Source: Planctomycetaceae bacterium
GTDB taxonomy: Bacteria; Planctomycetota; Planctomycetia; Pirellulales; Pirellulaceae
Assembly (NCBI GenBank): GCA_002862205.1
Contig: PKCN01000405.1
Span: forward strand, 1-63,033
Direction: 5' to 3'
DNA: 63,033 nucleotides
How positions within the stretch are numbered: the stretch's first letter is position 1; each line of letters starts with the position of its first letter. A program made the translations under genes and the position numbers. Under the pieces are notes generated by a model. It was not told the DNA's origin and did no database searches. It saw only the letters and a program-made list of their open reading frames with translations. Below, piece after piece: positions 17,470-26,967 of this stretch.

Positions 17470-17906
17470 ATGTTGTCTCTATTACCCTTGTCATATCCGA
17501 CTCGATCGGGAGTGGGTGACTCCACGGCAGGTCGATGGTCTGTCACCCCACGAACCAATGTCTCAGAGGATTAACCGAAACGATCAATCAGTTCTGCGAT
17601 GAAAATCAGGGGTGGTTGCTGTCAAATTGGCGAATTCTTCGTTTCTCATCTACTTACCAGCAAACCGTACGCCATTTGATTGGCATACGGTATCCTGTTT
17701 TTGTAACAGGATCCGAGTTAGCCACAGCAGTGGTGTTCGGGCCAGCTTAGCGTGATTCTATCGGTTACGGTAAAAAGCGGGGATAGGAGCTTTCAGCTGC
17801 GATTTCCCGAAAACTACTGTTCCCAGCTCAAATTCAAAGTTTTTTGCTGAGGGTGTATTGTTTTCCGCCGGCAAGCTCAGCTCATTTCCTCGGCTGGATC
17901 TGTCAT
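17470..17906. other. 437-base gap upstream of clpC with two adjacent hairpins
   Basis: No gene is seen. At 17664-17691 an imperfect 10-bp stem (ACCGTACGCC and GGCATACGGT, one mismatch, loop of 8) is followed without a gap by an 8-bp perfect stem at 17692-17712 (ATCCTGTT, TTTGT, AACAGGAT). They lie about 195 bases before the clpC start, in its probable 5' region. They may be a regulatory leader element or the end of the upstream minus-strand transcript; neither has a convincing T-tract. I see no CIRCE or CtsR-type site. Confidence 0.5.
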
Positions 17907-18494
17907 TTAGGCAGCATCATTCAGCTCGGACACATGGTTTTTTTTGTCGGTTTGCTCTGAGGTCTTTTCTGTACCAAAGGCTCGTCTCAAACGTTGGGAC
18001 TCGGCTTGGATCTCAAGCAACCAAGCGTCTGCCACTTCAAGTCGAGATAATTCTCGCAGCAACAGCTCAGCAGCTTCTAAACGACCGGTATGGCGATAGA
18101 CACCTGTTAGAAGCAGCAAAGCAGGAGGATCTCTTGGTTCTATTGCTAGCACATCCGTCAGCAAGCCCTCGGCTTCTTCCCATTGTCCACTCAGATAAGC
18201 AATTCTTGCTTGCGGAAATTGATCAGGTTCAGCGGAGGTTTCGCGAGGGTTGATCAGTGAGGGAAGCTCTCGAGCAGTACGAATGATGTAAAAAAACAAC
18301 GCTACTAGCCCACCCCAGAACGCTAGCGAGACTAGACCGCTATGGATCCAGCCGGGGTAAAGGTATCTGGCGACCAGAATCAGATTCACAACCAGGGAGA
18401 ACGCGATCGCAGCGGGGAGGGCAGATAACCGCCCACGCCACCAGAGTTCGGCCAGTCCGGGCCAAAAACACGTTGCATAGTATTTTGCTTCCAT
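17907..18494 (-). CDS. membrane protein with TPR-like domain, unknown role
   Basis: The 195-residue protein is not one I recognise. Two hydrophobic helices lie at about 27-46 (LPAAIAFSLVVNLILVARYL) and 52-71, with a short loop between them. A cytoplasmic-looking helical region at 95-165 has TPR-like spacing: ARIAYLSGQWEEAEGLLTDV, then LLLTGVYRHTGRLEAAELLL. TPR units bind other proteins, so a membrane-attached scaffold is plausible. The C-terminal 30 residues are polar. It sits 124 bases downstream of the SF1 helicase gene on the same strand. Confidence 0.7.
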   Translation of the reverse strand: MEAKYYATCFWPGLAELWWRGRLSALPAAIAFSLVVNLILVARYLYPGWIHSGLVSLAFWGGLVALFFYIIRTARELPSLINPRETSAEPDQFPQARIAYLSGQWEEAEGLLTDVLAIEPRDPPALLLLTGVYRHTGRLEAAELLLRELSRLEVADAWLLEIQAESQRLRRAFGTEKTSEQTDKKNHVSELNDAA

Positions 18495-18618
18495 GGATCA
18501 CTGTTTACGCCTTGATCTGACTTGAAATCAAGGTGATTTGCCGAATTGCTTGGTTGGCAAATCCATTTTTCATCTGTCAGTGATTGCTTGATGGCAGATT
18601 CTTGATCAGAACTTTTTG

Positions 18619-20529
18619 TCAGACGTCTCCAAATTCCCATACCGAGCGGTAGGCATTGAGCGATTCAAAGTGCTCAAGCATGTTTGCGTAGAATTGGTGA
18701 GATGCGAGAGTTGCACTGTCACCGATGACGATGAGTTTCCGTCGGGCTCTTGTGAGAGCGACATTGGTTCGTCGAGTATCGGCCAGAAAGCCTATTTCGC
18801 GATTGTCATTGCTCCTGACCATGGTGACGATGATCACTTCTTTTTCACGTCCCTGAAAACCATCGACGGTATCAATTTCGAGGCCGATGACATTGAGTTT
18901 GCCGCGCAGCAATCGGACTTGGGCAGCGTAGGGTGCGATGATTCCCATTTCAGCTGGTGAGACACCGGCTTCGATCAGATCACCAATCAGCTGAATCACA
19001 AGATCGGCTTCTTTTGGATTCAGCTTACTTTCACCATCAGGTTCAAGTTGTTCATCGAATTCCGCACCAGCCGTGTCAATGAATTCCAGAGGTGCATTGG
19101 TCAATGGCATATCGACGACATCAGGCAGGTCACAAAGCCTGTGTTTTCGGATGGAAGCATCGGCAATGAGTTTCCCATCATAAAAAGTATCGGAAGAAAA
19201 CTGCATGATGGATTCATGCATGCGGTATTGAACCGTCAGTTGTCGATAGATGGATTCGCCATCGCGTTGGATCAGTCGCTGCATCAGGGAATCTTTCATC
19301 CCTCGGGCAGCTGCCTGATCACTCAAGACGGTGGGTGGTAGTTGGCAGTGATCGCCTGCAAGGATCAACTTTTCGGCTCGCAGAACAGCCTGCCAGACGC
19401 TGGGCACTGTGCATTGGCATGCTTCATCGATCACCACCAGATCGAAGGATCGGGCGTTCAGCAGGTCATCGTCGATGGTTGTGGTCGTGCAAACGACATC
19501 GGCCGAATCGATCACACTTTGGATCACGGATCTTTCCAGTGATCTGATTTGCCCACGGAGTTGGCCAGCTTCTGCAAATAATTCACGTCTTCGACGATGT
19601 CCATCACGAGAGCGAAATCCTTTTTCCGCGATACGGATCAATTCCTTGACTTCGCGGCGCATATCCCGGATGACGTCAGTGGATGGATCGTTGTCGACCA
19701 ATTCGTCCAGCGTGTGGTCCCGCAACGATTCAAATACACGTGCTGGGTGTCCTACCCTGACAACAGCTGGCAAGAGTGCAACGAGCTTTTCCAGCAGATT
19801 GTCGACAGCGGTATTGCTTGGGGCGCAAGCGAGGACTTTATTGCCGCTTTGCACTGCCTGATAAATCAGCTCAGCGAGGGTTGTTGTTTTTCCGGTACCG
19901 GGCGGTCCGTGGATGATTGCAACATCTTTTGCTGAAAGAGCAAAGGAAACAGCATCCAGTTGTGGCGGGTTGAGTGTCGTCAGACGTAGCGGGATGGCAG
20001 CGATCTGATCAAATCGCGTCTCCCTTTTTCCGAGCAGTACATCCCTGAGTTTTGCAGCTCGACCCGTCGCCAGTCGAGCTTTGGCCATGGCAGCGGCTTG
20101 TCGCCGTCTTGTGGTTTCATCGGGCGACAAATCGATCCGGTAGCGTTTTCCTTCGGGCCACGTATCGGTAGCAACCTGGATGCTGTGGTGTTTACGTCGG
20201 CTGACAACGCCCGCGACACCTTTGTCGGCGGGGTTATCATTGTCTGAAACCACGACGGGCGAACCAACTTTCAGTCGGTTCATGGGCAGTGATTGGTCTC
20301 CCGGTTTACTGAAGTCCAGTAGCAAGCGGCCCGCCAAGCCGGTCTGATGATCCTGCATTTGGAGCCCGATTACTGTTTCGCCTGTTTTTTCAACATGCGT
20401 TTGGGAGCGGACTCGCCGCCGTCGGGCCATGCGTTCGCGTTCCGCCTCGCCCTCCAGTTCCAACCAGTGCCCAAGTTCGTCAAAGTAACGATCAAGGTCG
20501 GGATTTTGATCGAGGGGAAAATTCGACAT
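18619..20529 (-). CDS. superfamily 1 helicase, IGHMBP2/UPF1-like
   Basis: The 636-residue protein is a predicted ATP-dependent DNA/RNA helicase. Motif I is GPPGTGKT at 208-215, motif II is DEACQ at 368-372 and motif III is AGDHCQLPPT at 391-400. QYRMHESI, the TVDGFQGREKEV segment and a final VALTRARRKLIVIGD follow in family order. The N-terminal 180 residues look like the OB/stalk region (1B) of the IGHMBP2 group. The bacterial members' role is poorly defined; proposed roles are in nucleic acid repair or RNA metabolism. The start has only a weak AGG about 10 bases upstream. It lies alone before the 195-residue TPR protein. Confidence 0.9.
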   Translation of the reverse strand: MSNFPLDQNPDLDRYFDELGHWLELEGEAERERMARRRRVRSQTHVEKTGETVIGLQMQDHQTGLAGRLLLDFSKPGDQSLPMNRLKVGSPVVVSDNDNPADKGVAGVVSRRKHHSIQVATDTWPEGKRYRIDLSPDETTRRRQAAAMAKARLATGRAAKLRDVLLGKRETRFDQIAAIPLRLTTLNPPQLDAVSFALSAKDVAIIHGPPGTGKTTTLAELIYQAVQSGNKVLACAPSNTAVDNLLEKLVALLPAVVRVGHPARVFESLRDHTLDELVDNDPSTDVIRDMRREVKELIRIAEKGFRSRDGHRRRRELFAEAGQLRGQIRSLERSVIQSVIDSADVVCTTTTIDDDLLNARSFDLVVIDEACQCTVPSVWQAVLRAEKLILAGDHCQLPPTVLSDQAAARGMKDSLMQRLIQRDGESIYRQLTVQYRMHESIMQFSSDTFYDGKLIADASIRKHRLCDLPDVVDMPLTNAPLEFIDTAGAEFDEQLEPDGESKLNPKEADLVIQLIGDLIEAGVSPAEMGIIAPYAAQVRLLRGKLNVIGLEIDTVDGFQGREKEVIIVTMVRSNDNREIGFLADTRRTNVALTRARRKLIVIGDSATLASHQFYANMLEHFESLNAYRSVWEFGDV

Positions 20530-20586
20530 GCAAACGAAGCCTGATTGTGGTAGCCATGAACTGGCAAAGAAATAATAAGTGCAACC

Positions 20587-20901
20587 GTGGCAACAATGGA
20601 ACGCTGGACTGATATGCTGGAAATCATACTAATAGAGAGTGTTGCAAGCAGCTGCATCACTGCTGGACTGTATGTTTGGGACAAACGAATGGCGATGCAG
20701 GATCGAGTTCGTATTTCCGAGCGGACTCTGTTGTTGTGGTGTTTGCTGGGTGGTTGGCCAGGAGGTTGGATAGCTGGACGTCGCATCCGTCATAAGACCA
20801 GTAAGCAATCTTTCCGGATCAGATTTGCGGTTTGCGTAGTGATCAATATTGTGGCAGTGGTTGGAATTTTGTCGTTTGGAAACTGGCTGTCAGGAAGATA
20901 A
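20587..20901 (+). CDS. DUF1294 small membrane protein
   Basis: The 104-residue protein matches the DUF1294 pattern: an N-terminal helix, WDKRMAMQDRVRISERTLLL, GGWPGGWIAGRRIRHKT and KQSFRIRF, then a last hydrophobic helix. The function of the family is unknown; members occur alone or fused to a cold-shock domain, which is absent here. The frame opens with GTG at 20587; ATGs at 20596 and 20614 are equally possible. A GNAT acetyltransferase gene starts 4 bases after its stop, so the pair is probably one transcript. Confidence 0.85.
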   Translation: MATMERWTDMLEIILIESVASSCITAGLYVWDKRMAMQDRVRISERTLLLWCLLGGWPGGWIAGRRIRHKTSKQSFRIRFAVCVVINIVAVVGILSFGNWLSGR

Positions 20902-20904
20902 GAG

Positions 20905-21357
20905 ATGGAATTTATAGAAATAGAGTGGAACAGCAACCTCTACCGGCTCGAAATCGAATTACGTGACCGTCTATTACGAGCACCTTTGGGACTGACGTTT
21001 TCGTCCGAGGATTTAGCCGCAGAGTCAGCCGAATTGCATTTTGCTCTGGTGGATGATGTTCAAGTCCGGGCGTGCGCAGTGATCGTCCCCATGTCTTCCG
21101 GGGAAGCCAAACTCCGCCAGATGGCTGTTCATGAGGATCATCAGAGACAAGGTCTTGGATCCAGTCTTATACGGCAAATTGAAATTGCAATTTACAAACA
21201 GGGTTTCAAGAAGATTCAACTGAATGCCCGTGAACAGGCAGTTCCTTTTTATAGAGGAATGGGTTATCAGACCGCAGGTGACCGATTCATGGAAGTGGGA
21301 ATTGGTCATTGGAAGATGCATCGCGAGCTCACCAACGTTGACGGGTGCTCCGATTGA
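20905..21357 (+). CDS. GNAT-family N-acetyltransferase
   Basis: The 150-residue protein has the GNAT fold signature: LRQMAVHEDHQRQGLGSSLI (near 72-91) contains the acetyl-CoA pyrophosphate loop Gln-Arg-Gln-Gly-Leu-Gly. AREQAVPFYRGMGYQTAG forms the later strand-helix unit. The closest general type is the ElaA/YjcF-like small acetyltransferases, but the substrate cannot be named. An AGGAAG sequence about 8 bases before the ATG supports the start. It directly follows the DUF1294 gene. Confidence 0.88.
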   Translation: MEFIEIEWNSNLYRLEIELRDRLLRAPLGLTFSSEDLAAESAELHFALVDDVQVRACAVIVPMSSGEAKLRQMAVHEDHQRQGLGSSLIRQIEIAIYKQGFKKIQLNAREQAVPFYRGMGYQTAGDRFMEVGIGHWKMHRELTNVDGCSD

Positions 21358-21375
21358 TGTCGTTCTGAAGGCACC

Positions 21376-21466
21376 AGCGATCTGCACCAGCGATCTGCAT
21401 CAGCGATCTGCATCAGCGATCTGCATCAGCGATCTGCACTAGCGATCTGCACTAGCGATCTGAACC
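21376..21466. repeat. seven tandem 13-bp repeats
   Basis: Seven contiguous units of AGCGATCTGCAYY type run from 21376 to 21466. Units 2-4 are identical (AGCGATCTGCATC), units 5-6 are identical (AGCGATCTGCACT), and units 1 and 7 differ slightly. A partial eighth unit follows. The array begins just after the GNAT gene and ends about 40 bases before the end of the convergent VWA gene. No spacers are present, so it is not a CRISPR array. Confidence 0.95.
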
Positions 21467-21507
21467 AGCGACTTTGGATCGGTTGATGGGCTGTCACGAT
21501 TGATGCG

Positions 21508-22827
21508 TTACGGCTGATGCTTCTGAATCCATTGTTCAACCTCCGAGTTGATTTGCATTTCTTCCAAACGGGCATCACCCAGTTCTTCATCGATGATGTT
21601 CAGCAGGATCTCACGCAGAATGGGATTTTTGATATCTGCTGGATCCGCGTCACGAATGGGTCGGGCGATGTATTCAGCGAAAGCAAATTCTCCATCGGCG
21701 ATAAACTCGCGGGCAATGGACATCCGCCGTTGCAATTCTGAACTTGGTTTGAGGTCTTCCCGGTGGGTTTCCTCAATCCTTTGGACAGCAGCGAGAAAAC
21801 GTTTAGAGTCGACCGGAACATGTGATTGGGTTTTGATGTAGCGAAATGATCCGCCACTGAGTTTCGCAATTTTCTGCATGGAATCCTTGGTGAACGGATT
21901 CTCGAACGAGATGGTGTGGATTGGGATTGAGGACATTAACTTGGCGATTCCTTCTACGACACTCAATTGTGAGCGAGTGCCATCGGTAAGCAGCCACCCT
22001 GTTTCGGAGAAGGGCGTATTGGGGTGATTGAACTGCCCGTCAGAGAGAAGAAAAATAGCATCCGGCTTCATGGTATTGGCCAATGACAATGCATATCTTG
22101 GATCGGTGCCGGAACTCAAGCTGACGTCTTTGAGCCATCGATCCAGTCTTTGCTCGTGATTTTTCTCAACCTGGATCCAGCTGGGCGTCTGCTGATACAG
22201 CATCGTTCTGGTTTGCCAGGAAAACAGAAACACGTAATAACTCTGTTCCGGTTTCAGGTTCGATACAGATCGAATCAATTCATCTTTGGCCCGTCGATAT
22301 CGTTCCATATTCCGAGCATCCATGCTGTAGGAAGTATCCACGACGAATACAAATTTATTGCCGATTGCTTCAGCCCCGAAGAAGTCGACGACAGGAGTTG
22401 AATTTGGAGAATCTTCTTGCTCGTCGACCTGATTTGTTTCTTCTACCAAGTCCACCACTTTATCTGCCAGAGCTTCCAACAGCAGATTTTTGATGGTGGC
22501 ATCGGTTGACCTTGCTGGCTCGTCACCATCGACCGCAAGTGGGTCCACGGGTTGTACTGTTTCCTGTATTTTCAATGCCACGATGTTACTGGGCGCACTG
22601 AGAGAAGCAGTGAGCCGAATGGAGCTTACTGATTCAATGCCAAACACCAGCGACCATAGAATGAAGGCGAATAATGCATGAAGTATCAACGACATTACTA
22701 CGGGTAGCAGATGAGCCTTGGATCGTGGACCGTCATTTTCCAGGTCTTCAAGGACCATAAGAAGATCGAGCTTTTCAGGAGAGCGTAAGAGCTGACAAAC
22801 ACAACTTATCGTAGCAGCTTCTCGCAT
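21508..22827 (-). CDS. membrane-anchored VWA domain protein
   Basis: The 439-residue protein has one transmembrane helix at about 41-62 (LPVVMSLILHALFAFILWSL) and a von Willebrand A domain from about 158. The metal-binding MIDAS motif is DTSYSMD at 164-170, with SSGTD and LLSDG supplying the later residues. VWA domains bind protein ligands through a metal ion. The N-terminal part recalls planctomycete VWA proteins, but the partner is unknown. The C-terminal 90 residues are helical and acidic. The frame overlaps the end of hrpA by 22 bases; an ATG at 22758 would remove the overlap, and neither start has a clear ribosome-binding site. Co-transcription with hrpA is likely. Confidence 0.8.
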   Translation of the reverse strand: MREAATISCVCQLLRSPEKLDLLMVLEDLENDGPRSKAHLLPVVMSLILHALFAFILWSLVFGIESVSSIRLTASLSAPSNIVALKIQETVQPVDPLAVDGDEPARSTDATIKNLLLEALADKVVDLVEETNQVDEQEDSPNSTPVVDFFGAEAIGNKFVFVVDTSYSMDARNMERYRRAKDELIRSVSNLKPEQSYYVFLFSWQTRTMLYQQTPSWIQVEKNHEQRLDRWLKDVSLSSGTDPRYALSLANTMKPDAIFLLSDGQFNHPNTPFSETGWLLTDGTRSQLSVVEGIAKLMSSIPIHTISFENPFTKDSMQKIAKLSGGSFRYIKTQSHVPVDSKRFLAAVQRIEETHREDLKPSSELQRRMSIAREFIADGEFAFAEYIARPIRDADPADIKNPILREILLNIIDEELGDARLEEMQINSEVEQWIQKHQP

Positions 22828-25800
22828 CTTTGCGGCGAAACTTTGATAGAGGTCCCCAACGGCTGTGCAAACATGCTAATACGTAGTTCCTCAATCATCC
22901 ATCGAAATTCCGACGTGGCTTGCTGATCCGGATTTTGTTCTTTTTGAGGAATCATCTGACGCCAGCGTTGTGTCAAATTATCGATCGTTTGCAGGGCATC
23001 ACTATCACGGGATCCAGCCCCGCTCTGCACTTTATCAAGGCGATAAGCAATCCCTTGCATGTAACGAGGGTAATGTTTCAACCATTCCCACGGTGTACAG
23101 GAAAGAAATCGTGGATGAATGAGCCAATCGAGTTGTGCTTGCACGTCATCGCAGACGCTTACGATACGGGTATTTTTGCGAGAATTTTCCAGTTCGCGGC
23201 GGACAATGAACGCATGCTCAGCAAAACCATTGAGCCATGCTGCGACTTCTTGAGTAGCGATCGCGATTCGCTGGCCCCGGTTCTGGCGTCGGGCATTGAA
23301 CTCATCACGCGTACGCACCACAGGAAGTTTTTCGACGAAGGCAATTCTGGCTAGCAGGTCGATGAGTGAGTTTTCGAGGTTGTCGGCTGCAATCAAGCCA
23401 GTGAGTTTTACTTTGATTGCCTGAAGATCCGGCAACCAGCGGACTTGATTGCGCAGTTCTTTGCGTTCAACGAGGGCGTAAAGCCGCGTGGTTCCATTTC
23501 GAATTGCAACGTCAGCAGTTGCTTGATCAGGAAACAACTCCGTCGCTACGGAATTTTCTTTGATACTCAGGCCAGGGTATTGGGCGACTTGAACACCTCC
23601 TCGCAACCTGATGACTTCGGCAGGTAGGGTTTCGATGTCAAAGTCCGTAAGTGACGCCCGGGTCCATGATTCATCAGCAGGCTCAGACTGGGTGGTCATG
23701 GGGGTCGGTTCGGCATGATCAAATTGTTGCTGCAATTCGCTCACTTGTCGGCTTTCAGCGACCAGTTCACCCGCATCATCAACAACTTGCACCCGCATCT
23801 CGAACTGTGGTCCCATTTTTTCAGTTTGAAAGTCACTGGCGCCGATTGGGATCTCGGCGTGGCGGGACATGGCGGCACAGACAGCTTGCATGAATGGAAC
23901 CTGTCCAAAATCGGGCTCTAATTCTTCAGCGATTTTTTTTGCCACATCGGCAGCGGGCACAAGATTTCGTCGGATACGTTTGGGCAGGGATTTGATCATG
24001 CTGATCAATTTGGGCTGGAGCAGTCCTGGTACCAACCAACCAAGCCGATCATCACTGATCTGCGGCAGAGCTGACTGGTGTACGGTCAGGCTGACACCAT
24101 CCCGCTGGGAACCCGGTTCAAAGTGGTAATTGAGAGGCAATTTTGAATTACCCAGCGTTAATATGTCAGGGAATTCATTTTGGTCAGGGGTTTGGAGTTG
24201 AATGTCCAGGATGTCAGCTGGTCGCATGTAAATACCGGGCGCGTCAGCCAACTCATCAGGATTTTCCAGCCACTTGGCAATCCAATTGGTATCGATTTGA
24301 CTTTTAATCCATGCGGGCGCGCTCGTTTCGCGATCCAGTTTTTCAAGCCGTCCCCGGTCACAAACATTTTCGGGTAATTGTGCCTGATAAAACTTTGCGA
24401 CTTGATAGCTGTCAACAACGAGGTCACGCCGCCGCGTTTTTGCCGCCAGCTTTTCGATTGCATCGAGGATAGCCTGGTTATGTCGAATGAATTTGGCTTT
24501 CGTTTGTAATTGTCTTTCGACCAATCCATGGTCGATCAGCAAATTTCGAGCAGTGACAGGGTCCAATGGTGGTAAAGGAACACGTCGTCGAGAGACGACA
24601 GGCAATCCGAAGAGGAACATATTTTCAAAGCAAAACGCCCCACTGGATTTACTGCTCCAATGCGGATCCTGATGTGATCGTTTGAGTAGATGTCCAGCGG
24701 TTTTTTCAATCCACGCTGGATCGATTCGGGCGACCGTGCGAGCGAACTGGCGAGATGTTTCGACAAGTTCGCCAGCGATGATCCACTTTGGTTTGGTATT
24801 GAAGACGCCACTCCCCGGCCAGAGGAACAATTTCAAACCACCGGCGCCGTTGTATTCATTCCTGTCTCCGACCATGGCGATGCTTGATAGTAATCCAGCC
24901 ATCAATGATTGGTGGATGGCCTCGTAACGGTCATCATCGACGATTCGTGTTCTGTCATCGCTGTATTGAATGGCGGGAATCGGGCGTTTACGGTTGTCTG
25001 TTCGTTGGGAGCCAGTTGATGCGACCATATCACGAAGTTGTCTGTAGACATCCGACCATTCCCGCATTCGGTTAGGTGAGAGGAATTGTTTTCGCAGTAC
25101 ACGAGTCAATTTATTGCGACTATGGTCGCTGCGTGCCTGATCGTAATAACGCCACAATCTGAGGTAGGACAGAAAGTCGCTTCGACCATCGATGAACATG
25201 GCGTGAGCCTCATCTGCAGCCTGTTGTTGTTCTGGCGGTCGATCTCTTGGGTCCTGAATTTCGAGAGCAGCGGCGATCGGGAGCACCTCTGGCAGGACGC
25301 CATTTTCTTCCGCGGCAAGGATCATTCGACCGACCCGTGGATCGACGGGGAACCGGCCCAGTTGCTTTCCGATTTCAGTCAGTTGCTGTTTTTCATCCAA
25401 GGCGCCCAATTCGAATAGTGTGCGGATTCCCTCACGTATGGCCTCCGGTCGGGGTGGGTCCAGCAATGGGAATTCTTCCAGCTTTCCGAGTTTCAAGGTT
25501 TTTGTTTGTAGGATGACCGAGGCAAGATTAGTGCGTCTGATTTCAGGTGTTGTGAACTCATCTCTCGCGTCGTAATCGTCTTGCGAAAAAAGTCTGATAC
25601 AAACACCGGGTCCAATCCGGCCACATCGTCCTGCTCGCTGGTCAGCACTGGCACGGCTGACTGATTCGATCGGCAAACGCTGCATTTTGCTGCGGGGACT
25701 GTATCGACTGATACGCGCCGTTCCCGAGTCGATGACGTACTTGATCCCTGGCACCGTCAACGAACTTTCCGCCACGTTGGTTGCAAAGATGATTCGTCGC

Positions 25801-26930
25801 TTGCCACCTTGTGGGTGAAAAATTCGTTGTTGCTCAGCTTGTGGAAGGCGAGCGTACAACGGTAGCAGGTCGATCTGTTTTTCCATGCCCAGGCGGTGGT
25901 AATGTGCTCCAACACGGTGAGATACTTCACGGATATCGCGTTCTGTTGGCAGAAAAACAAGCATATCCCCTGCTCCGCTCCGCCCCGCTCTTTCGACTCC
26001 GGAGATGACGTGTCGAGAAAGATCGTGACTGCGGGTTTCATCTTCGGCCACTTCTTCCCAGGGAAGGTACACCATTTCCACAGGGAACCCACGGCCCTCG
26101 ACATTCACAATGGGCGCGGGTCCGAGTTCATCAGAAAAGTGTTCAGCGAACCGTTCCGCATCGATTGTCGCGGAAGTGATGATAATTTTCAGATCACTCC
26201 GTTTTCCCTGCAGTCGACGCAGAAATCCCAGTAGGAAATCAATGTTCAAAGAACGTTCGTGTGCTTCGTCAATGATGATTGCATCGTAAGCATCGAGAAA
26301 CCGATCTGATTGAGTTTCTGCCAACAGAATGCCATCAGTCATGGATTTGACCAAAGAACGTTCGCTAGTTTGATCACCAAAGCGGACCTGGTATCCGACC
26401 AGCTCTCCCAACGGGGTCTGGAGTTCTTCGGCAAGTCGGGTGGCGATGCTTCGAGCGGCTAGTCGACGTGGCTGGGTGTGGCCAATCATCGCTTGCCGTC
26501 CCAATCCCGATTCCAGAAGGATCTTTGGTAACTGGGTGCTTTTTCCGCTCCCTGTTTCACCACAAACCACCATGACCTGCCGTTGGTGGATCAGCTCAAT
26601 CAACTGACCTCGATGTTGACTGATCGGCAGTTGGTCCGAGTATTCAATGCTGGGTTGCGCAGCCATTCGGGTAGCATGCAGATCAACCGATTTTTTGAGT
26701 TGCGTCTGGTATTCGTCTGACGATAGTTGTTTCTGCAAACGTTTCAAACGATGCTGATCGACTCGCATCGCATTCTGCAGTCGCGTTTCCAACCGCGTTG
26801 GGTCATTGCCGGAACCGGGATTGTTTGGCACCTGCTTTTGAGGTGTTTTCTCATTGAGCGAGGGACTCTGCGGGCGGAATTTCATAGCGTATTGATCGCT
26901 AACAGCGAAATCATCATTGGAGATTGTCAT
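22806..26930 (-). CDS. hrpA: ATP-dependent RNA helicase HrpA
   Basis: The 1374-residue DEAH/RHA helicase matches the long HrpA type. Motif I is GETGSGKS at 124-131 and motif II is DEAH at 221-224. Then come the SATIDAERF region, TNVAESSLTVPGIKYVIDSG and QRAGRCGR, followed by the helicase-associated and OB-fold regions. The remaining 700 residues are the C-terminal extension typical of HrpA. The E. coli protein rescues stalled ribosomes and processes some mRNAs. Its first 90 residues are polar and Gln/Asn-rich. The SLC13-type transporter gene ends 37 bases upstream on the same strand, and the VWA gene overlaps the 3' end. Confidence 0.95.
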   Translation of the reverse strand: MTISNDDFAVSDQYAMKFRPQSPSLNEKTPQKQVPNNPGSGNDPTRLETRLQNAMRVDQHRLKRLQKQLSSDEYQTQLKKSVDLHATRMAAQPSIEYSDQLPISQHRGQLIELIHQRQVMVVCGETGSGKSTQLPKILLESGLGRQAMIGHTQPRRLAARSIATRLAEELQTPLGELVGYQVRFGDQTSERSLVKSMTDGILLAETQSDRFLDAYDAIIIDEAHERSLNIDFLLGFLRRLQGKRSDLKIIITSATIDAERFAEHFSDELGPAPIVNVEGRGFPVEMVYLPWEEVAEDETRSHDLSRHVISGVERAGRSGAGDMLVFLPTERDIREVSHRVGAHYHRLGMEKQIDLLPLYARLPQAEQQRIFHPQGGKRRIIFATNVAESSLTVPGIKYVIDSGTARISRYSPRSKMQRLPIESVSRASADQRAGRCGRIGPGVCIRLFSQDDYDARDEFTTPEIRRTNLASVILQTKTLKLGKLEEFPLLDPPRPEAIREGIRTLFELGALDEKQQLTEIGKQLGRFPVDPRVGRMILAAEENGVLPEVLPIAAALEIQDPRDRPPEQQQAADEAHAMFIDGRSDFLSYLRLWRYYDQARSDHSRNKLTRVLRKQFLSPNRMREWSDVYRQLRDMVASTGSQRTDNRKRPIPAIQYSDDRTRIVDDDRYEAIHQSLMAGLLSSIAMVGDRNEYNGAGGLKLFLWPGSGVFNTKPKWIIAGELVETSRQFARTVARIDPAWIEKTAGHLLKRSHQDPHWSSKSSGAFCFENMFLFGLPVVSRRRVPLPPLDPVTARNLLIDHGLVERQLQTKAKFIRHNQAILDAIEKLAAKTRRRDLVVDSYQVAKFYQAQLPENVCDRGRLEKLDRETSAPAWIKSQIDTNWIAKWLENPDELADAPGIYMRPADILDIQLQTPDQNEFPDILTLGNSKLPLNYHFEPGSQRDGVSLTVHQSALPQISDDRLGWLVPGLLQPKLISMIKSLPKRIRRNLVPAADVAKKIAEELEPDFGQVPFMQAVCAAMSRHAEIPIGASDFQTEKMGPQFEMRVQVVDDAGELVAESRQVSELQQQFDHAEPTPMTTQSEPADESWTRASLTDFDIETLPAEVIRLRGGVQVAQYPGLSIKENSVATELFPDQATADVAIRNGTTRLYALVERKELRNQVRWLPDLQAIKVKLTGLIAADNLENSLIDLLARIAFVEKLPVVRTRDEFNARRQNRGQRIAIATQEVAAWLNGFAEHAFIVRRELENSRKNTRIVSVCDDVQAQLDWLIHPRFLSCTPWEWLKHYPRYMQGIAYRLDKVQSGAGSRDSDALQTIDNLTQRWRQMIPQKEQNPDQQATSEFRWMIEELRISMFAQPLGTSIKVSPQRCEKLLR

Positions 26931-26967
26931 CGGCTGCCTGCAGCAGCCCGTGGATCATCGGGAAGAC

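Noticed and set aside
21376-21466. Possible CRISPR array
   Set aside because: Units are 13 bases and contiguous with no spacers, and no cas gene is in the window.
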